The position numbers and the translations under genes were made by a program. 64,000 bases of DNA from Rhyacophila brunnea. Lineage: Eukaryota; Arthropoda; Insecta; Trichoptera; Rhyacophilidae. Positions 13,801-28,800 of this stretch are shown here, in pieces; positions within the stretch are counted from its first letter, which is position 1, and each line of letters opens with the position of its first letter. The stretch is from NCBI GenBank assembly GCA_022495005.1, contig JAGYXB010001069.1:310001-374000 (forward strand). The letters run 5' to 3'. The notes under the pieces were generated by a model that searched no databases, was not told the origin of the DNA, and saw only the letters and a program-made list of their open reading frames with translations.

Positions 13801-16800
13801 AAAGCTTTAGATTGTTGTCATCTCTGCAGCGGAATTGTGGCAGGTACAACCTGTTTCAAAAGCTGTAGGTGCATGTGTAGAGGTTTTGTATATAGCTCTA
13901 CAACTGTCATTTTGTTGTCTATGGTCATTGATAGACCATAGACAATAACGCAAAACGGAAATGTAAACAGTAAGTTGTCTTTCAACCTTCCTACAATGTA
14001 GTCGACACACGTCTCGCGACTCTCACTTTATCAAAATTCCATATTAATGTAAACCTTTCAACTCAAACTAAAATCAATGTGACAGTCATATCTTTGTACC
14101 GTGTTTATACGAAATTTATTACTACAATATAAAACCAAAAAAATACCTTCTCTGTGTATTATTCATCACTGCCCGATCACACCATGTCACACACACATCA
14201 AGGAATCTTCGTTGATTAAGCATAACATCGGGGGTAAAAACAACACAACGTTTATCCCCCCAATACATGTTTGAATTTTTCAATGTATTTTTTTGGTCTA
14301 AGGAAATAGCTGAATGAATTGGGCTATAGATATACCATCATAAATTTAGAACTGAGCTCATCTGAGTATAAAAATTTTGAAATGATATGTCATATGTTAC
14401 CATGTGGCGCCCTAACTCAGCGGACAACTTAAACTTTCATTTTATGAAGGCCTACATTATTGCAAATTTTTTAACAATAATTTAACAAAGGTGGAATCTT
14501 TTGCCTTATAGCCTTACCATTATATTATCATGACTGCGAATGTCTTAGCAGCGATCTACAGAAATATGGATCAACCCCATTTTGAGATATGTATCGTCGG
14601 TGTTTAGTAAAATGGGGAAATCAACCATTTTGGCGAAATCGAGATTTTAATGAAAAAACAATATGTACCTCACGAGCTTTGTTGTGTAAAAACGGCGAAT
14701 TTGTATCTTCACAGGAAAGTACTTAGAAATGATAATCGTAAGGGCGAATATCCACTTAGTATTACGAATAAAAAGCGAATGTGACATATTAGGCCTTTTA
14801 AAATATTATATTATAATGGCTATTAAAGGACAGTATTATTTCTAAGCTTTATTATAAATTTGTTATACATTTATAATCATCAACAGGTAATCAATAAATA
14901 AATGTCAAAAGTTAAAAATCCTCCTGTAAAATAGCATTTTGGTTAATTCGCCCTTTTTACAAAACACCGATGATATCTACGCTCCGACCCACTCAAGTTC
15001 TTAGCACTGTGTACAGCACTATAAAATCGCTGCCTTGATATGATGGATCCCGAATAATAAAATTTTCTCTTTTCACTGTTTAAATTTGTTATTGATGGTA
15101 TGTATGAAAATAACGTTATTTGCTTACAGATGGATGGAGGAATTAAAAGGTTTTCATGCCGAGCAGACGCGCCTTGTGGGCAACTGCCTTGTTTCAGCCG
15201 CATTCCTCGCGTACACCGGACCATTCTCATACGAGTTTAGAATGAAGATGATTGATAACTGGATGAATGACATCCTGCAGAGAAATATACCGCTCACAAC
15301 CCCATACAGACTGGAAGCTAACCTCAGTAATGATGTGGAAATAAGCACGTAAGACATCTTCGTTGAGTGTTATTTTGCAGGTGCGGAATTGGGTTATTGT
15401 GCTCCTGATCATGAAGATTATGGCATATCATAAAATCGTGAAGCTTTTCAGCTTATTAATATTTGACATTATCTTTGTTGAGCTATTAAAACCTCCGATG
15501 TGACATTTTTGTCAAAATGGTTCTTTGTATATTTTCAGTCTATTTATACACCGCCACATTGTTCATTATAATATTATTATTTATAGAAACCTCCAAATAA
15601 TTGTTTGGTTTTAATAAGACTAACAATTTGACGAGCAAAACAGTGATGAGTGTCGACAGCTTCAAATATTTGGATGTACACATCACAGGAGATGGCTGTT
15701 TGCAAAAAGAACTTGCTATCCGAATGGGAATTGCTGAAGCAAGATTTCACCCGATACGGTGTCTGGGACTTACGACTGTATTCGTCTAAAATCAAATGCC
15801 GTCTATTTGACCATTGTGTTTGATAGTGCCGCTTTACGTTAGCGAGTCATGGCATCTTACGAAGGGTCAGAGCAACCGTATATGTACTGAACTTCAAGAA
15901 CAGATGTTTGCGACGGATACTGAGTGTGTTTTATGTGTGTGGGTGGTGAGATATCTAGGATTCTGTGGCTAGCTCAAGATGTTGGCAGAACCCAGGATTC
16001 ACAAAATTAAATAATAAATAAATAGTCTTTTTGGTTGAGCACGTGGTTTTATATTTTCACTATCGTTATACAAAAGAAACTTATGTTAAGCAGTGCACAA
16101 ATTTATTCTTATTGTTCCTTAGTTAGTTTCCTAAGGTTAATTAGATCCAATATGTATATTATAATTATAGTTGCCGACATGCGTTTTATGGTTAAGTTTT
16201 AGGCGCGAGAATTCGCGAGCTTTTTTATCGCATTAATGAGAGTCGTGAGGTCGATGCTCACTCTTTAGATGGCGACCCCATACTGATTTTTCTATCGAGC
16301 AGTGTTGTCATCTTTTTGTTTACATACTCCTTAATATTAAATTCCTTTGGATTTCGTCTCTTTTATTCGGCATAACCACATTCTTCCTTGACATACTATT
16401 ATTATATTCTTACGTGCTATTACTACTACATAATATTTACCCTACAACGTTAAGTACTTACAAAAACATAATATTATACTTAAAGCTATTGATTTAAAAA
16501 TTTACGTCTGTCATACAATCGTGCTGGTTAACCGAGGAGTACCGTTGAGTGTTTTGCTAAACCTTTTTTTATTGACTACATGAGTAATGAGCATGATTAG
16601 GCCTCTTAAAAGATTCATAAATACTTCTGGTGTAAGACCGGAAGTGTGAGGAAGTATCAGTGGGTATGAGAAATAACAAGAAGAAAAGACCGAGCAGCTG
16701 CTTATTACACTGAGGTGATCTTGGACCTGTCTCAGCCACGTGCTGCGGATACCCAAAGAGAACTTTAACCTGGCTTGCCTGTTCTTCAATCCAACCGGAT

Positions 16801-19800
16801 TTCAGTGGCATGGAAGGCCGCTAAATACTATCTATAGAATGTATACAGCAGAGCTACGGAATACTGGCATGATCTGGAATAATTCCTTAAAAAAGAAGAA
16901 GAATAATTCCAATTTACATAGTAATCACATCAGAGCTATCACAAACACTCGATGATGACGAGCTTATAACTATCTGTTATTTAGATAAATCAAGTTATTC
17001 ACATTTAAGTTTTTAACAGCTCAAGACGTTTTCTAACATTTCTGTTAATTAATACTTTTATCGTTATTCTTCCTTATATAGTTGGAACTCTGAGGGTCTG
17101 CCTCCTGATGAATTGTCAATCCAAAACGGAATACTTACATTGAGATCTGCACACTTCCCGGTCTGTATAGACCCGCAGACCCAAGCTCTCAACTGGATTA
17201 AAAAGAGGGAAGAGAAAAATAACTTAAAGGTAAGTCATTGATATCCCACGCATTTAGCTGGGGTTAGTCAACGACCTCCCCTAGCTACTTCCACTCTTTT
17301 CAGTGCCTAGTTTTCTGCTGCCACGTACATCCACCAATCTTTAATCCAGCGGGTTTTAAGGCATCCCTGTAGTCTTTTGGTATCCCTCGAATACCATTGT
17401 ATGATTGCATTTGTTTCAGTCGTCAAATAACATATCCAGTCCATTGCTATTTCATCAGCTTGACCTCACATTGCATACTCTTGTTCACCACCTTGCAGAC
17501 TTCATATTAGAAAAAATGTCTGGCAAGGCGACAAGATATCACGACCTATTCAGGTGACTTGACTGGGAGAACAAAGGAATCGTCATTGACATTGTTCCCT
17601 CAGTAGCTTTTAAATGAAAGGCCATAAAATAGGTTTAAAGCAAAATATTTCATAGAAAAATTATATATTTACTGCTTTTCCGACTTACAAATGTCAATAA
17701 TTGACAGTATTATGTATGTCGAGATTGCTCACGGAAACAAACTGGCTGGGGTGCATTTAGGAGCCTGAATAATATCTTCATAAGTAAACTCCAATTGTGC
17801 CTGAAGTGTAAAGTGTTCAACTAATGTCTATTAAGGTTCAAATATATTATCGATGGATGCAATATCGCAAGTAATTTTAATGTACACACACATAGAAACT
17901 GTTAAAATTAATTGAAATTGGCATGAATAATGAATAATAAATCAAAATACTAATACATTAGAGTTGGCACTCTCCATCATTGAAATTATATAGATAGTGA
18001 TTGTTCAAAATATTCTGCTGTATGACGAAACCATAGACTAAATTTGTAAAATAGTATGACAGTACGCGACGTGCATCATAATGTATTTGAACCTTTAGTG
18101 GTGCTCATGCATGCGGTGTATGTGCAACATGGGTCATATGATATGCCGTATGATGATTTATGAAATTCAACTTATGAGCAAAGAGTGAAGCAACGTAACT
18201 TGTCTCCAGTTAGTATAATTATTAATGAAATAATTATCCCTTCAGCTGTCCTATGTGGAAGCGGTGATCTCATTTGATTTCTTACTTCTCATACCAATTA
18301 TTAAATTGCAGATAATCACTTTCAATGATTCTGGATTTTTAAAGCAACTCGAATTGGCAATTATGTACGGTCACCCTGTATTATTTCAAGATGTCACCAA
18401 TAACATTGATCCAATTATTGATAATATTCTGGAGAAGAATATCAAGGGTGAGTTATAGTCACAATAGTAAAAGTACATTATTGTATTTCGTCCTAAGCCG
18501 AGCATAATATGGTGTGTATGTACGAAACTGATGTTCAACAATTCCTTCAACCTATCGGGTCTCCGCTGTGGACGAAATGCAAATTGAAAATATAACGTTT
18601 GATTTTTGACACACTAACCAGCACCTAGATCAGTAGTCTCCAAACTCAAAAAGGATGTGAGCTACTATCAGAAATTGAAATTGTCTGGTGAGCTACTTAT
18701 ACATATTCCTTCTTTATAATTTTTTATCATCGTCCTTTATCCTACCATACATAATATTATTATCTTACTTAAAATAAATTAGGACATCGGACTTCCAATA
18801 AAACATAGAATGCGTACTTTAATTATCTATTTATAAACATAATAATAATTGAAAAATATCTTGAAATAAGTGTGAGTAAAAGTAAAAATAAATAGTGAAA
18901 AGAATTTTATTCACTTTCCTCCACAATTTTTTAAATTCTCGGTGAGTACCTTGTCACTCCCATCCGAATACAATTATCAAGACGTATATCTGTGAATCTG
19001 CTTCCATTTTTAACCACTTTCATAGTGGAAAACGTTGATTCACATAAGTAGGTAGAACAAAACAATGCCTTCATTTCATTTCGGACTCCAATAATAAAAT
19101 TTGAGAGGCAAATTTATAAATATGATAAAATATCCTACGCGAGCTACCGAAAATGCCGCCGATCGTTTGGCGATCACTGACCTACATGATATAGTACGCT
19201 GCCGTCCACTTTGTCAAAGTATGGACCTAATAGGTTAAGCAAGTGGCAGACAATCACTTTGTGGAGGCCCATATGATCTTATTAGGATCGGACATGGTCG
19301 AAAGAAGTCCACTTTGAATCACAAGACAACTTAAAGGGGTGTTACGGGGTGATTGACGACTACATGTATCCCTCATTTATATATATTGATTATTTTCATG
19401 ACTCGAGCGAGTGCAAATTCATTATATCGCAACAGATTTTTAATAATATTTTTTTTGTCCTGCACTTATTTTGACATGTGCCATGCGCCATTAATCGTCA
19501 TAATGATTGGAATCACACATGTATGATCAGATTATTATTGACAAATTTTACATAATGAGGGGCCGTCTATATATGACGTCACACAATTTTGGCTATTTTT
19601 ACGTCACATTTTAAAATAACCCTAGAAAACAAAAAAAAAAAATTAATATTTCTCCTTAAATTCCTGATCTCCAATATTGTGTTTTCTGATCCTTTTATAT
19701 TTTTTGTTTACTTTGTGACATCACATTTCGACGTGACACCCCTCCCCCTTCGTCACAAATCATTGCATTATATCAGACCGCCTCACCCCCTAGAGTGTGA

Positions 19801-22800
19801 CGTCATATATGGACGGCTCCAGGTCAGTGCAGACAGGTGGAGCAGGGTAACCTATATAGATTATATTTGCAACGCAGAACGAAATTAATATAACTTTTAT
19901 CTTATGTATGACGTTTATTTTGTTATTAATTTTGTTTAGTGTATTAATAAAATGTTTTCATATTTTAAATTGTTTTGTTTTTCAAATTGTTGATTGTGAA
20001 ATTTCGCTTATCGCTACCATATCCAAAATGTATCCCCCGCGATCACCTTCATTATGGGTACCTACTCAGCTACTCAAAAGTGACAAAGATGAATGAATAT
20101 TGATCAACAATGGCTGCATCCATTTGCTCTGCCTATTTTTATGTTGTATTCACATTCATTTCAGTGGAGAGTGGTCGACAATTTGTAATGCTGGGCAGCA
20201 CAGAGGTGGATTATGATCCCAACTTCAGGATGTATCTCACAACTAAATTGGCAAATCCACAACTGAATCCGTCAGTCTATTCCAAAGCCGTTATTATTAA
20301 CTATATGGTCACAATGTCGGTAAGTCTAATTCATAATTAATATTATGTTTTAATTAACAAGCAATCGAGTGATTGTTGCTTTGTACAATATACAGAATGT
20401 CAGCTGTTCATGTGTTCGCCATTTTGAATATTATTACAGTTCACGCTCAGTAATTCAACATTCGATTATCCGACAACTACTATAATCTGCCGTTATTCTT
20501 ACTAGTTGAAAGCACAAAATCAAGCTCTATAGTTCACCGGTGTTCGATTGTCAAATTCAGTAGTCCACCGCGTATAAATATACAACGCAGATGAGACAAG
20601 TTTGTTTTGGAAACTTCTCCTTAGTAAAACGTACGTTCATCACGAAGAAAGTAATGAACCAAGGAGGAAAGTGCCCAAGGACCGCATCACAATTATGCTG
20701 TGCTCCAATGCAACCGGGACACACAAAATAAAGCTTTTGGACGTAGGGAAAGCCAGGAATCCTAAGCCATTCAAGAATATCTGCCTCACTGAACAACTGG
20801 TTGTGTCAAGTGATTTACTATATTTAGTTAATAAACTTAGTTTATAAATATGTATAATTTAGTAAATACATACTTGATTTAGATTATACATAAAACTGTA
20901 ATTTGCTAGTACTATTTCTCAAAAAAACTATTTTTACGAAATACCTGTTTTAATTTTTTTCATATTTTGTATGTATGCACTATAATCTGCCGTTTTCACT
21001 CATGGCCCCCACGAAGGGGGGGCTGACATGGCTCTAGCCTGGGGGCCCGGACTCAGGAGGGGACCGGCGTGGTGACTTGACCAGATAAGTGAGATAAGCA
21101 CACATCACAAATTTGCTCTCACAGTAAAAAAAGGCGCCTGCGGCGCTATTTTCCTTCACTAATGTTATTATTTAGAATTATGTGCTTGTACGATACAATT
21201 TTTAATTGTGTATCGATACTCGACAACTCCATAATTCAAATGAATGTATTAAAAGATACAAAAAACACTAATTATACACATTAATTTTACCGCGTACAAC
21301 ATTTGGAAAACGCTACTGTAGAGCTTCACAGTGCCTTTATCCTTAGCGATAGGTAGGGGGGCCCGCCTAAGATCCTAGCCTGGGGGCCCGCTTCAGGATG
21401 TGGGGGCCATGCTTTACTAATTGGAAACTTGTCTGGTTTTTGGGGTGGCGGATTACTGAGAGAGTACTGTAATATTATGTTTTAATAACAAGCAATCGAG
21501 TGATCATTGCTTTGTACAATATACAGAAAATCAGCTGTTCATGTGTTCGCCATTTTGAATATTGTGACGTAATAGTTCTTCATTCAAATTTAGTTCCTCA
21601 TTAGTAAATACAATTTTTATGTGGTTATTTATTGTTTGTACAAACACAATCTTCAATAATAACTTGTGGTAACATTTGAAATAAGAATGTTTAGTGTCGC
21701 CATCAAGCTGACTAGTTATTGAAATTTTTGATCTACTAATAATTTTAAACATTAGTAATACAAACGTACATTGTTAGTCAATCACACTAAATGCCGATAT
21801 GATCCAATTGTATCTGAATATCTATTTATGATTACTTACGACTGCAAGTAGCTGAGACTTCATGTCATTTAGGTATTAGTAACATTATTATCATTTTTGC
21901 TTTCATATTATATAAAGGTTTCATCTGGATGGAAGAGGAGTTTTACTCTTCTGATATGTGATGTTCATTTATCATTCAGGGTTTGGAAGATCAACTCCTC
22001 AGCGTGGTGGTCCGGTCAGAGCGCTCGGACCTGGAAGAGCAACGCGAGTCTCTCATCATGGAGACCTCGTCAAACAAAACTCTTCTGCAGCAACTGGAGG
22101 ACTCACTGCTACGAGAGCTCACCAACTCCACGGGGAACATGCTTGATAATGTTGATTTGATTACCACGCTCGACAATACCAAAACAAAAGCAGCCGAGGT
22201 GAAGATGTCTATTGTTTTTGATACAACAAAATAATTAATAGTACTATAAGCATAGCTTTTCTCATGTTAACATAATACAAATATTGTAGAATATTGAAAT
22301 AATTCAATATAGAATTACAGGAGCGCTCAACATAGAGCCAACATCTTCGTGCGGCTCCTTGCCCGCAAGTGAGCATGAACTTTGTTGATCAAGTAGGCAA
22401 GAGGCTTGCCACTATGATAATATACATGGGACACTGATTAGATCATGTTTCTGACGTTCATAAAGGAGATAAAATAAAATATGATATTTAGGTTTCAGAA
22501 AAACTGGATATCGCGTTAGAAACTGGAAGAAATATAGACATGCTTCGCGACGGATACAGGCCGGTTGCCAGGAGAGGCGCCATTTTGTTCTTCGTTCTTT
22601 CCGATATGGCGACTGTTAACACAATGTATCAATATTCACTCTCGGCATACTTGGAAGTATTTGCGTTTGCACTTAGGAAAGCTTTACCGAGTATTTTAGT
22701 GGAGAATCGATTAAAAAACATCATTGACACCCTCACCAAAAATGTATATGAGTACGGATGCACCGGTAAGCTAATATTCTGTATATGAAATCTTATCATT

Positions 22801-25800
22801 CCTAAATCAGATGCTCTCAATCTTTTGAACGTTACATCAACCTATTAATGACCTATTTATGGAGGTGATATGACAGCGAGTCGCAGTCATAGCCTCGGTA
22901 AAATCATAAAAAAAATGATTGAGAAACAGTTCCAAGCATACAGCGGCTTTTGTAAGTTCAATAGTAACTGTTATCTTATATTTTACTAGTGTGGCTCCTT
23001 CAGTGACCCCACTCCCGCCAGAACAGTTACATGTAAATTGTACGTAAAACATTTCACCGTGGCACAGTTCGCCATGAGCTTTACCAATTTTATTAGATTC
23101 AATATGAACATTAATTCAATTTTCATTGCTGATTTAGGCAAAATTCATGAATTCAAGAATGAAAACCTAACCTAACAAATAATCCAGTATATCGGCTATT
23201 TTTAAAATTTGTTTGCTGCTGGCTTCCTGTAAAGTGTAAACTGATAAGAACCGTGTTTTATTTAAACATGAATTTTATGTCAGTACTATACGACCCAAGA
23301 GGTTGGACAGTCTTTAATATACGGCCATATATTTCCGATACAACATTTCACGGTGTAGTGTGATACGGCGAACTTCATACGTACAAGTTTCCGGATTTAC
23401 GTCAGAAGCCCTTCCCACCCTTCGCTATACATGCAAAATTAATGATGATAGTGTAATGTTTAAGTTTTAATATTTCGAAAAATAAATCGTTGACATACAT
23501 GTTTTTCTTTACATTTCTATCTTGAACGGTTTTTGAGAAACCTGTTACTGAATGTTCCAGATCAATAACCAACCACAAACTTTAACAGAATGTGTTGTCA
23601 TTATATTAGCACCTGTTTGCCAAATTTCAAGTCTATACAGAAGATAGGCGAAAAGGCTTTTTTTAGCAGTACAGGAAAACTTGATAAAAAAAACCTTTTT
23701 ATATTAAAGAGAAGTTTAATAAAACAAATCTGTGTAATTGAATATATCGTCTCTGTTCTGGCAGAACACACTAACTGGAGAATACTAGTTTTGAGTAATT
23801 TGACTTTGAAGTTGTTAAAATGTTTGAAATAATGGTCTATCATGTGAGTTTATTAAGTAATCGTAAAAAGGATGACTTTAAAATAAAGACTGTTTATTTA
23901 TTAAGAAGGTTTCCAGACGGTAAAGTTTGAAATAAGGAACATTTTGGTACTAACTCAATATGTCATTTTTTCGAATTAGTGTTTTCTGCCAGAAAAGTGA
24001 CGATATTATGTCACATTTATAAAAGTGTATACATAGATTGAAAAACTCGTTTTTAACATAAGTTTGTTTTTCAGGTATTTTTGAGCGTCACAAATTGCTG
24101 TATTCATTCCAAATGACAATAAAACTACAGCAAAATGAGAACACCGTGATGCAAGCCGAAATTGATTTCTTTATTAAAGGTAATGTCTCTCTGGAGAAGT
24201 CTACACGCGTTTGTCCAGCACCTTGGCTACCTTCTGATGTAAGCTGATTTACCATTCGTACAGTATACTTATATTATTATTTTATATTCAACCATGTCTG
24301 ATCCTAATAAGATCATGTGCGCCTCCACAGAGTAGAGGTTTGTGTTAATAGATTTTGTTTTTACGAGAAACAGATGTCAGCAACTTGCTCAACCTATTCG
24401 GTCCATACTCTGACTCATATACAAATTGAAAAACAATATGTGAACTTGCCAGACCCAGGATTCGAATCTGGGACGCACGACGTTATAGACCAACGCTTGA
24501 GCCGCGCGGCCATTGTGGGTGCGTGGGTGGTATACATAATATTAACTATATATAAGAGTATAGACATATTTCTTCTTTCTCTCTCTTCCCATCGCCTTGT
24601 TAGTAGTGAACCAGTCACAGTGTTCAATATTAGTTGTTTATCAGATTTATATTCTATGGCAGAATCACATCTGTTTCAGGGTTGGGAAGACATACTTAAA
24701 CTGAGTGTGGAGTTTCCTGATGTCTTTGCTAACCTGCCTGATGATATGGTGAAAGAACCTGATCAGTGGAAAGAGGTAAGAAGTCGATTCTACGTTTAAA
24801 AAAAGGTAAATTACCATGGTCAATCCCAAGTAGAGCATATAGGCATCCATAGAGTAAAGGCCGTATCAATAATTCTACGTAGTACAAACCACGATTTTAT
24901 GTTTTTAAACGGACTGATCGCTTTCAGCAATCAAAATTTTTGTTATTTTGAAATTTTGATTGCTCGATAATTATTAAAATATATTTTAATTCACATATTG
25001 GTAAAACTATGAAAATTTTACAATATAAGTGGAATAATTACAAATTAGTAGTTCATATAAAATTTACCCGTTCCTTTATCAGTATTTATACATTCAGTGT
25101 ATTCGTATATTTTTTTATTGACATGGCAATGCACTTTTATATATTATTATGATTAAGATGGTGTCTGTTGACATAATATAGTATATGTCAATCTAGTGTC
25201 GATACATGAATGATGTTTAATACTGCTAGTCTTTCATGTTTGTTTATGATAATATCAGTGCTTACTCGAAATAATTTTATTTGTCGGAAATTAATTTAGA
25301 CAAAAAAACTGTATTTATTTGATTTCTGGTTAAAATACGTAATTCTATGACAGAGAGGTCAGATGTGTTTCATGTTTTCTATTGGTTTATGGCGCCACCT
25401 GGGACGCTTGTTGTACACTAATCATTATTCACTATTTACCTGAAGAACGGCTAATTACTGATATTCTATGCATCGAGTCCTTAGTCCTCATATAAAGTAG
25501 GTTTTTTTGCAGGGAACTCAGAATTATTGGGAACTGAAATACCTAACGGGTAAGGAGTAGCAGGTATCCGATCTCGAGTAAGGAATAATCCGGGATAAAC
25601 TTAAACACGTGTCAAGAATACGTCTTACGTCGAATACTGACAAGTATTCTCGGTTTATGCATTGACGCTCATTTAATATTGGTGTATTACACACACTATT
25701 GGACGTGCATAATGCGTGTTTCATTTTCGTAGGACACTCACACATTCAAAACCCTGCATAAAAATGTAGTGTATTGAATATTGCCTATCGGAATTCTATT

Positions 25801-28800
25801 AATTATTATCTGTTCTATGGTTTTTTGTAAACTTATTTTCATAAAGAATTATTATAGATTAATTAATTTTAATTTCTTATTTCTAATTCTAGTTTTCTCT
25901 ATCTGATTAATAGATGCTTTATTTCAGTGGTTTGATAGTGATTCTCCAGAGTCTTCTCCTTTCCCCAGTAAATATTCGTTGAAGTTAAAGCGATTTGAAA
26001 GATTGATGCTTTTGCGTTGCTTCCGGGTTGACAGAGTCTACAGAGCCGTCAGCGACTACATCACATACACGATGGGAGAAGAGTTCATCACGCCACCTGT
26101 TATAAGGTATGACATCTGTCATTTTAATTTTGTCGGATGAGCACCTAAGAACAATGCTTTGTTCCATATCTGCATTGAACTATATGGACTGTGGAAAGAT
26201 AAAAGGATGTAACCCTCTGTTTTTTCAAAATAAATTTTATTACATGATGATGATGTACATGTTGTGTCCAAAAGATATAAGCTGTAAATGCCGTTTTATT
26301 ATCTAAATTTAGCTAGCAATTAAAAAAAAAAAAGAAGGAAGTGATGTTGGAAAAATGACTTAACCATCATTTTTGTTGATTTTTTTTAAAATTAACTCAA
26401 TAATTAATATCAGATTAAGGATATAAAAACCAAATTATTAATTATCATGCACTTCAAGGTTATGTCTATTTTGTATTTTAACTTTGACCGAAAACCACAA
26501 ACGTTTTTGTGATCCTGTAAAATTTGATTTGTGTGGATTACACCCTGTTTCCTTTCCACAATCGATATATTATCAATGAATTCGAAAAAAACTTTCTGTA
26601 AAGACGGTGCTGAAAAATGGTTACTAAGTATGTATAATGATGCAATTAGCTATAAGTAATTTTCCTTTGAAGATTCATTTGCAGCAAACGTCACGCTGTC
26701 ATTGTTGGCACTAATTATTTCAATACAATTTTGGATTCACTCGATAGATCATTTCCATAAATTATTAAATGTACCTACGTACCAGGGAACTCGGAAATAA
26801 TGGGAACTGAAATACCTAACGGGTGTGGAGTAACAGGCAACCGATATGGAGTGTGGAAGAATATAGGATAAACTTAAACACGTGTCAAGAATACGTTTCT
26901 ATTTCGTTCTGACAACTGCACTTGGTTAATGCATCGACGCTCGTACAATATTGGTATATTTGAAGATTGCAACACATACTATTGCACGTCTATAATGTGT
27001 GGTACATTTTCATAGGACACTCAAGTATTCAAAACTCTGCGTGAAACTGTAGTGTATTGGGGTATAGCCTATCAGAATTCTATTTATTAATCTGTTCTGA
27101 AAGTACGTACGTACCATTATTGCCTGATATTATTGCTTTGTTAATTATATTGACCATTTCGAACACAAAACCCTGTTCGACTTGTACCGGAACCAAAGCA
27201 TTGGCATTATAAAACAAATATGCCTGTGAAAAGACAGACTGAATCCATTATTGTACTTAGATAGGCTACCGAAAATACTGAACAGTGAATATTATTAATT
27301 AGATGAACAATCACAAAAAATACACACATTAACAATAAACCGATAAAGATTTTTTTTATATGCAGATGAAGTTTTTAGATATACAAATGTGAAGGTGAAA
27401 TAAAGTTCATTTTACATCGCAGATACCCTTGTAGCAAGATTCATTCTTAAGGAAATCAGTTTTTTCTTTAACCCTTTCGCTGCGAGCCATTTTCGCGGGA
27501 ATTTATTTTCAGTCAACTGATCTGTTAAAACGGTCACTACAGCTAAAACAGATCGATTCCAAAATTAAAAAATAGATTACTAGATGAACTATATATCAGT
27601 TATTCCAAATGCACCAAGAAATAAACTATATTCGTTACATTCTCACTAAAATAAATCAAAGAAAGTGAAGACGCTAAAAAATATCCAAGCTTTGACCGCG
27701 CGTTCAAAATGGCGGCTGTCCAGTCTTCACATACACAGTTTCAACACATACTACCGAGCAATTCGCCGCGTTTGTATTCGTTATACACAGGGCTGTGTTG
27801 AGTACATGCTGCCGTAGTTGATTACGGTCTATGACAGATATATTACTAAATCACTTGTGGAATAATCAGTGGGTTATCGCTTATCGCATTTAGTAAGTCG
27901 TAAACTCAAATTTTATTACCATTTCAAATTCTGAACCTATATTTATTTTCGTCGCCATAAAATAATGTCATCCACTTATTCATTAGGATGTTTTGGAGAA
28001 TAAAACACTAAAAATAATTACCGCACTGCTAAAATACTATTATGATATAATTTATGAGGCGCCGTCGGCTTTTTCATTGTACAAAGGGCCTGTCGAATAA
28101 TCGCCAGGCATAATATGAGCATGTGAACAGAGCTAACACAGTTTCGTGGCACATAAAAATTAAAATTATTACCCATTATAATAATGTAAATATCAAATAT
28201 GGAACAATGAACAAAGCCAAACAAGTTTACTGGAGAGCTGTGCATCGATAAAATATTTTCCAGCATTATTTTTTCGATAATATTATGTGGTAGTGACATT
28301 TTGGCGGGTGAAATAATTATTTCACATATATTTATAATGACAAAAAATACTAAAAACAAATCTTCAAAATGTTTCTATCGAGATCACAGATCACTAAGAA
28401 AAAATACATAACACTAACGTAATCATAATAATTAATTAAAAGGTAAATAAAAATATTATCGATGCACACTTTTCGATGCATGACCAATGTTTTGTTTTGA
28501 TAACCCTGGTGACGCATCTAGTACACCCGTCTTCGCAATGGCGCGCGATTCAAACGACTGAATAACGAGTGTTCTTTTCAAAAATATATTTCCTTGTGTT
28601 TTACTTGACATTTTTATGATCTGTTGCCTGATATGTCTACCTAAAGGTTTGAACTAATTTTTAAAGCATATTATCCACAAGTGTCTCTTCTAGTTTGGTC
28701 AAAAATACGAGATAAAGTCTATGGCATGTTTACATGCCATACGCAGGGATAGGGTTAAGAGTCATGTGATGAATAATTGGTAGAGTGTCCATTTGTAAAG

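Larger units (their letters stand above)
20437..21469 (+). mobile_element. pogo/Tigger-type DNA transposon remnant
   Basis: Ends CAGTTCACGCTCAGTAATTC and (inverted) CAGTACTCTCTCAGTAATCC, flanked by TA on both sides, as in pogo-group elements. The inside holds a DDE transposase piece (20571-20830) and a GC-rich repeat (20999-21415). A direct repeat of about 93 bp (20341-20433 and 21473-21563) flanks the whole insertion. Confidence 0.75.

Noticed and set aside
24317..24799. 160-codon open frame running from a SINE into dynein exon 20
   Set aside because: The first part is inverted SINE sequence and the frame meets exon 20 only by chance; a normal acceptor (CTGTTTCAG) precedes the exon. Exonisation is possible but unsupported.
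28018..28359. 113-codon minus-strand frame in the TTAA-flanked element
   Set aside because: Hydrophobic AT-rich reading with no recognisable transposase motif; broken in the second copy, so probably non-coding.
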